From DASYKT01 sp035995185 (GTDB taxonomy: Bacteria > Acidobacteriota > Blastocatellia > Pyrinomonadales > Pyrinomonadaceae): a stretch of DNA of 64,000 nucleotides. The position numbers were made by a program, and so were the translations under genes. Numbering within the stretch: the first letter of the stretch is position 1; each line of letters begins with the position of its first letter. A model generated the notes under the pieces. That model was given only the letters and a program-made list of their open reading frames with translations. It ran no database searches and was not told where the DNA came from. Shown piece after piece: positions 34,245 through 42,906 of the stretch. The stretch is taken from NCBI GenBank assembly GCA_035995185.1, contig DASYKT010000011.1, positions 124,001-188,000 on the forward strand. Direction: 5' to 3'.

Positions 34245-34262
34245 TTAGTTTAATAAAACTAA
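34245..34262. promoter_or_regulatory. Small AT-rich palindrome between thiC riboswitch and darT
   Basis: TTAGTTT-AATA-AAACTAA is a perfect 7-bp-arm inverted repeat in the AT-rich gap between the two divergent transcripts. It could be an operator for autoregulation of darTG or simply part of the junction of the acquired segment. Nothing further supports a function. Confidence 0.3.
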
Positions 34263-34348
34263 AAGGAAAAACAAATCCATCAGATAAAAGTTGTGTTAAA
34301 CGACATTTAATGTTAGTTTCAGAGCAAAACCAACACCACAAAAATGCA

Positions 34349-34981
34349 ATGACAATAGGGGAGGCAATTTTTCACATTACTCACATTGATAACCTTCCGC
34401 GGGTCTTAGGTGATAATGGCCTCTGGTGTGATAACGAAAGAAAACGAAGAAATATAATAACTCGAGGGATAGCTTACGAAGCAATAAAAGAAAGACGTGA
34501 GCGGCGACCGGTGCCGACAAGCAGAAAAGGTTACCTGGCTGACTACGTTCCCTTTTATTTTGCGCCTCGGTCGCCGATGTTGGGAGCTATCCATATGGGG
34601 AAAATAGAAGGATATAAAGGCGGTCAGCAAGCGGTTCTTCATCTGGTGTCTAAAATAGAAGATGTTGTAGAAAGCGGGATACCATTTACTTTTACAAATG
34701 GTCACGCGGAAATGATACCTACCGAGTTCTATGAAGATACTGAGAACTTCTCCCAAATAGACTGGCCCCTGATGAGATCCCAGTATTGGAATGATACTGA
34801 TGTAGACACCAATAGAAAATGGCGCCGCCAAGCTGAATTTCTCGTATACAACAAGTTTCCCCTTGAATTAATCGCTGGAATTGGGGTAATTTCAAAAGAA
34901 GTACAATCCGAAGTTCAACAAATCTTAGACAAAGCGGGAAAACAGATAAAAGTTGCAGTTTGCTCTAGCTGGTACTACTAA
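34349..34981 (+). CDS. darT: DarT-type ssDNA thymidine ADP-ribosyltransferase (toxin)
   Basis: About 210 residues from ATG 34349, the usual DarT length; the open frame extends back to 34139 but that part crosses the riboswitch and lacks family similarity. Family blocks are clear: FHITHIDNLPRVLGDNGLW near 8-26 (NAD pocket), YVPFYFAPRSPMLGAIHMG near 66-84, PTEFYEDTENFSQIDWPLM and the catalytic-glutamate block WRRQAEFLVYNKFPLELI near 166-183. DarT attaches ADP-ribose from NAD to thymidine in ssDNA, blocking replication; DarTG systems act against phages. darG follows with no gap. The segment is visibly AT-richer than its surroundings, which suggests horizontal acquisition. Confidence 0.92.
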   Translation: MTIGEAIFHITHIDNLPRVLGDNGLWCDNERKRRNIITRGIAYEAIKERRERRPVPTSRKGYLADYVPFYFAPRSPMLGAIHMGKIEGYKGGQQAVLHLVSKIEDVVESGIPFTFTNGHAEMIPTEFYEDTENFSQIDWPLMRSQYWNDTDVDTNRKWRRQAEFLVYNKFPLELIAGIGVISKEVQSEVQQILDKAGKQIKVAVCSSWYY

Positions 34982-36040
34982 GTGAAAAAAATATTCCATA
35001 TGATAAAAGTAGTGCAGGGAAACTTATTAGAGGCTGATGTTGAGGCTTTGGTGAATACCGTTAATACGGTTGGCGTAATGGGAAAAGGAATAGCTTTGCA
35101 ATTTCGAAAGGCGTTTCCCGAAAATTATAAAGCCTACCTAGAAGCCTGCAAAAATAACGAGATCGAAATTGGAAAGGTTCACGTTTTTGCGACGAACAAA
35201 TTTAACCCAAAATTTATTATTAATTTTCCCACTAAAAAACATTGGCGAGCTAAAAGCAAAATTCGGGATATCGAAGCTGGATTAATAGACTTAGCTAAAG
35301 TTATAAAACATTATGAAATCAAATCGATTGCAATTCCTCCTTTAGGTTGTGGAAACGGAGGATTGAATTGGGATGAGGTGAAACCGCTCATTGAAAGCGC
35401 TTTAACGCCATTGAAAGATGTCGAGATTTATGTGTATTCTCCGACAGGCTCTCCAGAAGCGATTCAGATGAAGGTCGCTACAAAAAAACCGAACTTGACT
35501 TCTGTCAGGGCAGCCTTACTAGCTTTATTTAAAGTTTATTTATTACCGGGATACAGGCTTTCCATGCTTGAAGCACAGAAACTTGCATATTTATTACAGG
35601 TTGCGGGTGAGCCATTAAGGCTCAAATTCGAGAAAAAGTACTACGGACCTTATGCGGAAAATCTGCATCATTTATTACAGAGAATCGATGGACATTTCAT
35701 TAGAGGCTATGGGGATAGGACTCAAAAAGTGATCGATCAGACGATTGAACTGATTCCCGAGGCTTTTACAGAAGTAGATGATTTTCTCTTTGTGGAGAAG
35801 GAAGAGACACTGGAACGTCTGGCAAGGGTTTCTAGACTGATCGAAGGTTTTGAATATCCATATGGCATGGAGCTTCTTTCAACTGTTCATTGGGTTTCTG
35901 CCGAACTTGAAGAAGAACGTCGCAATTTAAAAAATGTTGTTCTGGCCGTGCATTCATGGAGTTCAATGAAAAAGGAAAAATTTTCGCCGCGAGAAATCAA
36001 AATTGCATGGCAGCGTTTAAGAAAGCAGAAATGGGTATAG
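34982..36040 (+). CDS. darG: DarG macrodomain antitoxin
   Basis: 352 residues from a GTG that directly follows the darT stop (ATG 35000, giving MIKVVQGN, is an alternative start). The macrodomain covers about 1-155: KVVQGNLLEADVEALVNTVNTVGVMGKGIALQF, a loop PNFIINFPTKKHWR-like region and IPPLGCGNGGLNWDEVKPLI. This domain hydrolyses ADP-ribose from DNA. The C-terminal half (about 170-352) carries EAQKLAYLLQVAG, KKYYGPYAENLHHLL and REIKIAWQRLRKQKWV, the region that in characterised DarG proteins binds and neutralises DarT. Tight coupling with darT is expected for a toxin-antitoxin operon. It converges on the serine hydrolase gene with a 29-bp gap. Confidence 0.92.
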   Translation: MKKIFHMIKVVQGNLLEADVEALVNTVNTVGVMGKGIALQFRKAFPENYKAYLEACKNNEIEIGKVHVFATNKFNPKFIINFPTKKHWRAKSKIRDIEAGLIDLAKVIKHYEIKSIAIPPLGCGNGGLNWDEVKPLIESALTPLKDVEIYVYSPTGSPEAIQMKVATKKPNLTSVRAALLALFKVYLLPGYRLSMLEAQKLAYLLQVAGEPLRLKFEKKYYGPYAENLHHLLQRIDGHFIRGYGDRTQKVIDQTIELIPEAFTEVDDFLFVEKEETLERLARVSRLIEGFEYPYGMELLSTVHWVSAELEEERRNLKNVVLAVHSWSSMKKEKFSPREIKIAWQRLRKQKWV

Positions 36041-36069
36041 GCTCAAAGATTTGAAAGTCTTCCATCGAA

Positions 36070-37488
36070 CTACTCTTCCGTCACCACGATAAATCCTATT
36101 TTGCCGTTTTTATCCAGCCTGAAGGAGTAATAAACGATCCGGTCGCCGGTGGCGAGTTTGTAGTGCACGAACTTAACCAGTGTCGGGTCGAGAATGAAAT
36201 GGTCTTCGCTGATGGTTTCGGCGGCTAAAAACGAAAAGGACTTTGCGTTTTGCAGATTTGCCGTGGTTTGCTTGCGGAAGTCCGCGGAGATGCGCGCTGC
36301 GTAGGAAGCCGTGAGCATGTCCGACGGTTTTCCGTCGCCGATGTCCTGCAAGAGCTGGCGCAGCCCACTAGTGAATTTTGGATCTGGATCGGTGCCCGGT
36401 TTGAGGCCGCCAAGGTAAGCGCCGGGGATATAAAAATTTGCCACGCGCTGTGAGATAAATTCGGGCCCCCAGCCGCCGTCTTCGACATTGCCGATGATGG
36501 CGATCGTGAGGCGTTCTTTGGGAAAGTAGCGCACCACACTGCCAAAACCGCCCACCGTCGAGCCGTGATGAAAGATCATCTTGTGTCCGTTAAATGAATC
36601 GGTGAAAAAAGCGAAACCGTGCGTTACCCGCCGCCCGTCGGCCAGCCTGACCGGTGCGAGCATTTGTTCGAGGCTCGCCGGTTTTATCAATTTTCCGCCC
36701 AGTACCGCGTCGAACCATCCCGCCAGATCAACCGCGCTCGCCAGCACGCCGCCGCTGGGCGCTATCACTCGCGGGCGAAAAGGCTCGCCGTTGGTAAATT
36801 TCCCGTCGGCAAACTCGTAACCGCTGGCCCGGTTCGCAACTATCTCTGCCTGGCGGCGAAAACGGATGCTGGGAAACGCCAATGGTTTAAAAATTCTTTC
36901 GGCTACGAATTCTTCGTAGGGTTTCCCGCTCGCTTTCTCTACGACCATGCCGAGGAGCGGCGGCCCCGTGTTGGTATAGGCCCAGCTCATGCCCGGCGCG
37001 TATTGCAGCGGCGCTCCTTTTATCAGATCGATAAATTCCTCGGCGGTGTATTCGCGGCGGTAGGAAAATTCCTTAATTTCGGTCCAATCTTTTAGCCCGG
37101 CCGTGTGGTTAAGCACCTGGCGGATGGTGATCGCTTTCCAGCTGTCGGGCGCATTTTTGGGCAGGTATTTATTGATCGGGTCATCCAAGGCGAGTTTGCC
37201 GTCTTCGACCAGCAGCATCACCGCTTCCGAAGCGAACTGTTTCGAGATCGAGCCGATCTCATAGACCGTGTCCTTTGTGGCCGGCACGTTCAGTTCGATA
37301 TTCGCCAGTCCATAACCCGCCGCTTTTATCACCTTGCCGTCGCGCAAAACGGCCAGCGAAAGCCCCGGTATGTGACGCTTCTTGATCTGCGCGTTGACCA
37401 GATCGTCGATCTCGTCGGCTTGTATCGCGGCAGCCGATAGTAATAAAAAAGAACTCAAACTTATACAGAATAAAAGTCTTTTGATCAT
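36070..37488 (-). CDS. Exported serine hydrolase, class C beta-lactamase/DD-peptidase family
   Basis: 472 residues. Signal peptide MIKRLLFCISLSSFLLLSAAAIQA. The beta-lactamase/transpeptidase-like fold has the catalytic SISK (S-x-x-K) in YEIGSISKQFASEAVML near 78-94, the YTN triad in MSWAYTNTGPPLLGMVVEKA near 165-185 and a HxG-like HHGSTVGGFGS block near 312-322 in place of KTG. Such proteins are periplasmic esterases, D-aminopeptidases or peptidoglycan-related enzymes as often as true beta-lactamases. The C-terminal 130 residues form an extra domain of the type seen in penicillin-binding-like esterases. Substrate unknown. Confidence 0.85.
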   Translation of the reverse strand: MIKRLLFCISLSSFLLLSAAAIQADEIDDLVNAQIKKRHIPGLSLAVLRDGKVIKAAGYGLANIELNVPATKDTVYEIGSISKQFASEAVMLLVEDGKLALDDPINKYLPKNAPDSWKAITIRQVLNHTAGLKDWTEIKEFSYRREYTAEEFIDLIKGAPLQYAPGMSWAYTNTGPPLLGMVVEKASGKPYEEFVAERIFKPLAFPSIRFRRQAEIVANRASGYEFADGKFTNGEPFRPRVIAPSGGVLASAVDLAGWFDAVLGGKLIKPASLEQMLAPVRLADGRRVTHGFAFFTDSFNGHKMIFHHGSTVGGFGSVVRYFPKERLTIAIIGNVEDGGWGPEFISQRVANFYIPGAYLGGLKPGTDPDPKFTSGLRQLLQDIGDGKPSDMLTASYAARISADFRKQTTANLQNAKSFSFLAAETISEDHFILDPTLVKFVHYKLATGDRIVYYSFRLDKNGKIGFIVVTEE

Positions 37489-37581
37489 AAAGTGTCACCG
37501 GGTTATTTATTAAAATAGAAAAGTAATCATACCATCCGCTTCGACGCGTTTGATAATATTCTGCTAAGTTAAAAGGGATCC

Positions 37582-39477
37582 ATGAATATCCTCTCGCTGG
37601 AAAATATCAGCAAAAATTACGGTTTTAAGCCGCTTTTCGAAAACACCACGATCGGGCTCGAAGACCGCGATAAAGTGGGCATTATCGGCGCTAACGGCTC
37701 CGGTAAAACCACTCTGCTGCGGGTGATGGCCGGACTTGAAGAGCCGGATACCGGCAAGGTCGTTCGCGCTAAAGGGAAAACTCTCGCCTACCTGGCGCAA
37801 ATCCCCGTTTATGATGAAAACGCGACGGTGCTCGAAACGATCTTTGCCGCCAGCGGCGGCGTGATGCAGATGATCAGCGATTACGAAGCGGCATGTCACG
37901 ACCTCACCAGCAGCGGCGGCGCAGATGAAAAACTGCTCGAACGTGTTTCCGAGCTTCAGCATCAATTGGAAATGTCGGGCGGCTGGGAGATCGAAACCAA
38001 TGCGCGCAGTGTGCTGACGCGGCTGGGTATTGACGACACCACGGCAAAAATGGGCGCGCTTTCCGGCGGGCAGCGCAAACGAGTCGCGCTCGCGCATGAA
38101 CTGATCGTCAAACCCGACATTCTCATTCTGGACGAACCGACCAATCACCTCGACGCCGACACCATCGAATGGCTCGAAGATTATCTCCGCCGCTACAGCG
38201 GCGCGCTTTTGCTGGTAACCCACGACCGCTATTTTCTCGACCGCGTGACCAACCGCATTTTTGAGATCGATCGCGGCGCGGTGCAGAGCTTCAACGGCAA
38301 TTACGCCTATTATTTGGAGAAAAAAGAAGAGCAGGAAACGCTGCGCGCGGTCGAATCGCACAAACGCGAACAGCTGATCAAAAAAGAGCTGGCGTGGCTG
38401 CGTCGCGGCGCAAAGGCGCGCACCCGGAAATCAAAACACCGCATTGCCGCCGCCTACGATCTGATGGGCCAGCCGAAAGACGGCGCCAAGGCCGAGGTGG
38501 ATATAGCCATCGGTTCCGCGCGGCTGGGCAAAAAGATCGTCGAGCTGGAAAACATCTCGAAAGCATACGGCAGCGTAAAACTTATCGACAGCTTAAGTTA
38601 TATGCTCAAGCGCGACGACCGCATCGGCATCATCGGCGCAAACGGTTCCGGTAAAACTACGCTGCTGGAGATCATAACGGGGCGCGTCGCGCCCGACGGC
38701 GGCGAAGTGACCGTGGGGCAAACCGTCGTGATCGGTTACTACGATCAGGAAAGCCGCGCGCTCGATGAAGAGATGCGCGTGATCGATTACATCCGCGAGG
38801 TGGCCGAATACGTCACTACCGCCGATGGCAGCCAGATCACCGCCGGGCAGATGCTCGAGAAATTTTTGTTTGCGCCGGCCGCGCAATACGCGGTCATCGG
38901 AAATCTTTCGGGCGGGGAACGGCGTCGTTTGTATCTGCTGCGAATTTTGATGGCTTCGCCCAACGTGCTGCTGCTGGACGAGCCTACCAACGACCTGGAC
39001 ATCCCGACGCTGATCGCGCTCGAAGAATACCTGGACGATTTTGCCGGCGCGCTAATCGTCGTCAGCCATGACCGCCATTTTCTCGACCGCACCATCGATA
39101 ACGTTTTCCGCTTTGAAGGCGACGGGCGCGTCCGCGAATACCCCGGCAATTACAGCTCTTATTTAGAATATCGCGCCAACGAAGAGCGCGAAGAGACGGA
39201 AAAAGCCCCTGCTCAACCCGCGGCTGAAACACCTAAACCCGTCACTGAAAACGCGGCACCGAAAAAATTGACCTTCAAAGAAAAACGCGAGCTCGAAGAA
39301 CTCGAAGCCCGCATCGCAACGGCAGAAAAACGGCTGCCCGAAATAGAAAAAGACCTGACCACTTATGGCAGCCAGGCCGGCAAAGTCCACGAACTCTTTA
39401 CCGAACAACAAAAACTAAACGAACAACTAGAAACCGACATGGAAAGATGGGCGGAGCTGGCGGAAAGAGCAGGGTAA
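37582..39477 (+). CDS. uup: ABC-F family ATPase, Uup-like
   Basis: 631 residues with two ABC domains and no membrane part. Domain 1: Walker A IGANGSGKTTLLRVMAG near 37, signature LSGGQRKRVALAHEL near 155, Walker B ILDEPTNHLDADT near 180. An arm/linker with KARTRKSKHRIAAAYDL follows. Domain 2: Walker A IGANGSGKTTLLEIITG near 350, signature LSGGERRRLYLLRIL near 448, Walker B LLDEPTNDLDIPT near 470. The C-terminal coiled coil (KEKRELEELEARIATAEKRL and on) is the DNA-binding Uup-type tail. ABC-F proteins act on ribosomes; Uup is linked to transposon excision and branched DNA. It is divergent from the serine hydrolase gene. Confidence 0.88.
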   Translation: MNILSLENISKNYGFKPLFENTTIGLEDRDKVGIIGANGSGKTTLLRVMAGLEEPDTGKVVRAKGKTLAYLAQIPVYDENATVLETIFAASGGVMQMISDYEAACHDLTSSGGADEKLLERVSELQHQLEMSGGWEIETNARSVLTRLGIDDTTAKMGALSGGQRKRVALAHELIVKPDILILDEPTNHLDADTIEWLEDYLRRYSGALLLVTHDRYFLDRVTNRIFEIDRGAVQSFNGNYAYYLEKKEEQETLRAVESHKREQLIKKELAWLRRGAKARTRKSKHRIAAAYDLMGQPKDGAKAEVDIAIGSARLGKKIVELENISKAYGSVKLIDSLSYMLKRDDRIGIIGANGSGKTTLLEIITGRVAPDGGEVTVGQTVVIGYYDQESRALDEEMRVIDYIREVAEYVTTADGSQITAGQMLEKFLFAPAAQYAVIGNLSGGERRRLYLLRILMASPNVLLLDEPTNDLDIPTLIALEEYLDDFAGALIVVSHDRHFLDRTIDNVFRFEGDGRVREYPGNYSSYLEYRANEEREETEKAPAQPAAETPKPVTENAAPKKLTFKEKRELEELEARIATAEKRLPEIEKDLTTYGSQAGKVHELFTEQQKLNEQLETDMERWAELAERAG

Positions 39478-39537
39478 GGCAGCTTTGCTTATAGTCGATT
39501 TTCTCATTAATACGTAAAGCCACAGGGTTGCTTATTC

Positions 39538-39603
39538 GCCACGAATAACACAAATAACACGAATTAAAAATTCTTTATTCGTGTTATTTGTGTAATTAGT
39601 GGC
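39538..39603. repeat. Imperfect 27-bp inverted repeat, related to the one at 22421
   Basis: Left arm 39538-39564 (GCCACGAATAACACAAATAA, then CACGAAT) and right arm 39577-39603 pair with a few mismatches and a 12-nt loop. Sequence and arm length match the perfect palindrome at 22421-22485, and both copies are preceded by a CTTATT tract. Here it lies between the convergent uup and YVTN genes and may stop transcription from both sides, although no U-tract is present. Confidence 0.85.
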
Positions 39604-39643
39604 CGTAACAAGGCCAGTTAAAATTTCAAAGAATCTTTAGCTA

Positions 39644-40651
39644 TTATTTTGAAGCGCTTGAAACAGTCACCCACGCCATGCCGTCGGGCCCCAGGCCGGG
39701 GTTGATGGTGGCGACAAATTCCATTTTCTCCATATCAAAGACGCCGACGTTTCCGGCGGCCATGCGGGCGACGTAGGCGCGTTTGCCATCGGGTTGGAGC
39801 AGGATGCCGACGGGCGTGCCGTCAGCTTTTACGCGTTTGATCTCTTTGCGGGTTTTGGCGTCGATGACGATAAACTCGCCGGCCTTCGGGTCAGAGACCA
39901 GCACCTTGCTTCCGTCCGGCGTGAACTTCACGCGGATCGGCATCTGCGCCAGCTTTACCACTTCTTTTACTTTATTGGTCGCGGTGTCGATGACCGAAAT
40001 GCCGCCGTCCTCGTTGTGACCGATCCACAATTCTTTGCCGTCGGGCGAGATGTCGATGCCTTCGGGCTGTTTGCCTACCGCGATGTGGGTGATGTTCGCA
40101 TCGTTGGGAGGCGCGCCCAGGTTAATAGCGGTCGTCGTGCCCGAACCGATGTTAGCCGTATAAATGCGTTTTTTGTCCGGCATTATCACCAGCATGTGCG
40201 AAACGCTCTGGCCGGTGCCCATCACCCAGTCGATCTTATTGGCGACCGGGTCGTAGCGCACGACGGTGCGGCTGAGCTCTGAGGTGAAATAGACTTTTCC
40301 ATCTGCTTCGACAATGCCGTGCGGGCGATAAAATCCGCCGAGGTCGACGCGCCGCAATTCTTTCCTCGCCACCAGGTCGATCACGGAAAGCGAATTACCC
40401 GGTTTTTGCGCGCCGTAGTTGCAGACAAATGCCAGCTTGCCGTCGGCAGAAGCGATGGCTTCGTGCGGGCCTTCGCCGGTCGGAATTTTGGCAATAACCG
40501 TAAGCGTGACCGGGTCGATGATCGCCAGCGTGTTTTCGGTCTTGTTCAGCACCAGAAGATTTTGCGCGGCAGCCTGCGGAGCCGGCGCGGCAAAGATAGA
40601 AACGATTACAAATAGAGCTATCCCCAAAGATCTCATCAAAGTTTTCCTCAA
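39644..40651 (-). CDS. Exported YVTN/YncE-type beta-propeller protein
   Basis: 335 residues. Signal peptide about 1-30 (LGIALFVIVSIFAAPAPQAAAQN). The rest is a seven-bladed-propeller-like repeat with recurring blocks: NTLAIIDPVTLTVIAKIPTG, NSLSVIDLVARKELRRVDLGG, GISVIDTATNKVKEVVKLAQ, EFIVIDAKTRKEIKRVKADG and GVFDMEKMEFVATINPG, about 42 residues apart. YVTN propellers are periplasmic or surface proteins with varied ligands. No catalytic residues can be assigned. It stands alone, convergent to uup. Confidence 0.85.
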   Translation of the reverse strand: MRKTLMRSLGIALFVIVSIFAAPAPQAAAQNLLVLNKTENTLAIIDPVTLTVIAKIPTGEGPHEAIASADGKLAFVCNYGAQKPGNSLSVIDLVARKELRRVDLGGFYRPHGIVEADGKVYFTSELSRTVVRYDPVANKIDWVMGTGQSVSHMLVIMPDKKRIYTANIGSGTTTAINLGAPPNDANITHIAVGKQPEGIDISPDGKELWIGHNEDGGISVIDTATNKVKEVVKLAQMPIRVKFTPDGSKVLVSDPKAGEFIVIDAKTRKEIKRVKADGTPVGILLQPDGKRAYVARMAAGNVGVFDMEKMEFVATINPGLGPDGMAWVTVSSASK

Positions 40652-40917
40652 AAAATATTTAAAGTTTGAAAAAGTCTGCCCGGTGGTTTACGGCTGAAAC
40701 CGCGAAATAGTTTTCACCGCCGGTAAAAGGCCACTCTGGCATTATTATTGCATTTTTATCTCGTTAATATGATTTTGCGCAGAAATGGCCGTCTTTTAGT
40801 GAGTTTATGTATTGAATCAATATAAAGCCGGGCGGTTTGTTTCTACCGCTACGTACGGTTAACAGCCAGATGCGTGGCGCTTAATAAGTAACAAGAACAA
40901 GGAAGGGAAGAAATACA

Positions 40918-41856
40918 ATGCCAAACAGAAGATATTACGAGGACAGGCAGCGTTCGAATGAGCCCTACAACGCTCGTTCGGAATACGGCAGGAGGCGCCG
41001 CGCTTCGGGTAATAACCCGTCTGAATACGATCGCGGAGATGACTATTATGAAAGCGACCGTTCGCGTTATGGCGGCGGCCGGCCGGGCATGTTTACCGGC
41101 GGAGATTTTGGGCGCGGCTATGGCGGCGAGAGAGGCAATTACCCGGAAACGTTTGGCGGGCACGGGTCCTCGGAAGGAATGTACGGCCGTTCGTATGGCT
41201 ATAGCGACCGCACCGACGTCGAAAGCGAATATCAGAACCGGGGCAGGAGTTATGAGAATCGCGGCGACGCCGGGCGCGACCGTTCAAACCGGGGACAGGG
41301 TTCTTACGGCGCCGGCTATCCGAGCCGCAGCAGCTATTACCCGGAATCAGAGCGCGGATATTACAACGAAGCCAGGGAACCCGGATATTACGGCGAAGAA
41401 AACCGGGGCTGGTGGGACAAAGCCGCCGATGAAGTTTCGTCCTGGATGGGCGACGAAGAAGCCGCCCGTCGCCGGGAAACGGACCATCTTCATTCCGGCC
41501 ACTATCGCGGACACGGCCCGCGCGGCTACAAACGCTCCGACGAGCGTATCAAAGAAGATATCAACGACCGCCTGACCGATCACGCCTATCTCGACGCTTC
41601 GGAGATAGAGGTCGAAGTCAGCGACGGTAACGTCGTCCTGACCGGATCGGTCATTAATCGCTATGCCAAGCGCATGGCGGAAGATATCGTGGACAATATT
41701 TCGGGCGTCAAAAACGTCGAAAACCGGCTGCGGGCGGAAAACCGGTCAACGTGGGTGGCCGGCGTGGGCGATATCAATGCCGCCGGGAACCGGTCAAAGT
41801 TCCAGGATATTTCCGAGAGTAAAACGGATACCAAAACGATGAGCAAAAATGCGTAG
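40918..41856 (+). CDS. BON-domain protein with long Arg/Gly/Tyr-rich N-terminal region
   Basis: 312 residues, strong ribosome site (AAGGAAGGGAAG region before ATG). Residues 1-160 are low complexity, rich in Arg, Gly, Tyr, Ser and Glu (YGGGRPGMFTGGDFGRGYGG), then GWWDKAADEVSSWMGDEEAARRR, a SWFGD-like motif, and a BON domain at about 206-275 (YKRSDERIKEDINDRLTDH, VSDGNVVLTGSVINRYAKRM, ISGVKNVENRLR). There is no signal peptide. SWFGD-BON proteins are usually stress-induced, bound to membranes or DNA in part. The next two genes encode a metallothionein and a DUF4142 protein, also stress-type. Confidence 0.82.
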   Translation: MPNRRYYEDRQRSNEPYNARSEYGRRRRASGNNPSEYDRGDDYYESDRSRYGGGRPGMFTGGDFGRGYGGERGNYPETFGGHGSSEGMYGRSYGYSDRTDVESEYQNRGRSYENRGDAGRDRSNRGQGSYGAGYPSRSSYYPESERGYYNEAREPGYYGEENRGWWDKAADEVSSWMGDEEAARRRETDHLHSGHYRGHGPRGYKRSDERIKEDINDRLTDHAYLDASEIEVEVSDGNVVLTGSVINRYAKRMAEDIVDNISGVKNVENRLRAENRSTWVAGVGDINAAGNRSKFQDISESKTDTKTMSKNA

Positions 41857-41949
41857 GCTTTAACGCTCATCAGGCAAGCGGGTTCGGGCTTGCTGTTAAA
41901 GGCAGGCCCGAAAACTACAAAAAGCACAAAAATTACCAGGGAGAACATT

Positions 41950-42117
41950 ATGAGCAACACCGAACAACAAGCCGAGGGAACAAATAAATGCAAACACGAA
42001 CTCTGTACCTGCTCCACCAGCGATTCGGACGGCTATTGCAGCGCCTATTGCGAGAGCGCGGCTAAGGGCGTGACCACGGTCAGGTGCGAGTGCGGGCATT
42101 CGGGATGCGCCGATTAA
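41950..42117 (+). CDS. Bacterial metallothionein-like protein
   Basis: 55 residues from ATG 41950 with AGGGAG upstream; an in-frame codon at 41890 would add residues without family support. Eight cysteines and two histidines are arranged CKHELCTC, GYCSAYC, RCECGHSGC, which follows the layout of SmtA/BmtA-type zinc metallothioneins (an early C-x-C group, a central YC-x2-YC hairpin, and a C-x-CGH-x2-C end). Such proteins bind Zn/Cd through thiolate and His ligands and buffer metal or oxidant stress. The 40 residues before the last group are unusually polar for the family. Confidence 0.8.
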   Translation: MSNTEQQAEGTNKCKHELCTCSTSDSDGYCSAYCESAAKGVTTVRCECGHSGCAD

Positions 42118-42264
42118 AGACGGCCGATCAAAAGACTCGACGTTTTGGCATTTGAATTGCACTGCTAAGAGCAAATGATCTTTCAGAAACAAATATCAAA
42201 AAAACGCCGGATGACGGCAAGTTATTTGTTTAATTGGATTTTCAAGCAAAGGAGGCGGGGACAG

Positions 42265-42783
42265 ATGAAAAGGATCTTTTCATTTTATGCAATTTTAGGA
42301 CTTTTATTTTTGTTATCCGTTGCACTAAACGCATACACAGATACAAAAACAACCGGGAATCAGTACAGTTTTGTCACCGCCGCCGGGCAGGCCAATATGG
42401 CCGAGGTTGAGTTGGCAAATCTGGCGCTTTCCAAATCTCAGAACGAAGATGTGAAAGAGTTTGCGCAGATGATGATCACCGATCACAGCAAAGCGAACGA
42501 TGAGCTTAAGGGATTGGCGATGCAGAAAAAATACGAGTTTCCGGCCGACGTTAATATGACGCAAAAAGCTCTGGCGGAAAATTTGTCGAAATTGTCGGGG
42601 GCGGCTTTCGACAGGGAATATGTCAAAGCGATGGTCACCGATCATGAAGGCGCGGTTAAACTTTTTAGCAACGAATCAAAAGCGGGAAAAGATGCCGATC
42701 TGAAAACCTGGGCGCTGGCGACATTGCCGACATTGAAAACCCATTTACAGCAGGCGCAAGACTTACAGGCTAAATTGAAATGA
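42265..42783 (+). CDS. DUF4142 (ferritin-like) exported protein
   Basis: 172 residues from ATG 42265, preceded by AGGAGG (start chosen over an in-frame ATG at 42175 for the signal peptide MKRIFSFYAILGLLFLLSVALNAY). The mature part is helical with two DUF4142 blocks: FVTAAGQANMAEVELANLALSKS...VKEFAQMMITDHSKANDEL and FDREYVKAMVTDHEGAVKLFSNE. The D-H pairs in each block are metal-ligand-like, as in ferritin-type folds. Function is unknown; expression under stress is common in relatives. It ends before a strong terminator. Confidence 0.85.
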   Translation: MKRIFSFYAILGLLFLLSVALNAYTDTKTTGNQYSFVTAAGQANMAEVELANLALSKSQNEDVKEFAQMMITDHSKANDELKGLAMQKKYEFPADVNMTQKALAENLSKLSGAAFDREYVKAMVTDHEGAVKLFSNESKAGKDADLKTWALATLPTLKTHLQQAQDLQAKLK

Positions 42784-42861
42784 AACGAGTGAATTGAGTG
42801 AGTGAGTGATTAAAATTGGTCCTTTCCATAAGCCGCTCACCCAGGCTTACGGAAATAATAA

Positions 42862-42906
42862 GGCGGCAGGTATCCTTAGATACTCGCCGCCTCTTTTTAT
42901 TTTTTC
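42862..42906 (+). terminator. Rho-independent terminator after the DUF4142 gene
   Basis: GGCGGCAGGTATC at 42862-42874 pairs with GATACTCGCCGCC at 42879-42891 (one small bulge), followed by TCTTTTTATTTTTT. The U-tract reaches the stop codon of msrA on the other strand; termination of msrA may use the same stem less well. Confidence 0.85.

Noticed and set aside
34139..34348. 70-residue N-terminal extension of DarT
   Set aside because: It runs through the TPP riboswitch of the divergent gene and has no similarity to DarT proteins, which begin near the ITHIDNL motif.
37564..38361. 265-residue minus-strand frame opposite uup
   Set aside because: Antisense to the Walker motifs of an ABC-F ATPase; no supporting ribosome site or family.
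40958..41575. 205-residue frame overlapping the BON gene in another frame
   Set aside because: Ala/Thr/Arg-rich by-product of the repetitive BON N-terminal coding region; the BON frame has a strong ribosome site and a recognised domain.
42892..42906. Terminator acting for msrA
   Set aside because: The U-tract is on the plus-strand side only; on the minus strand the stem is followed by TTATTATTTCC, so msrA termination there is weak at best.
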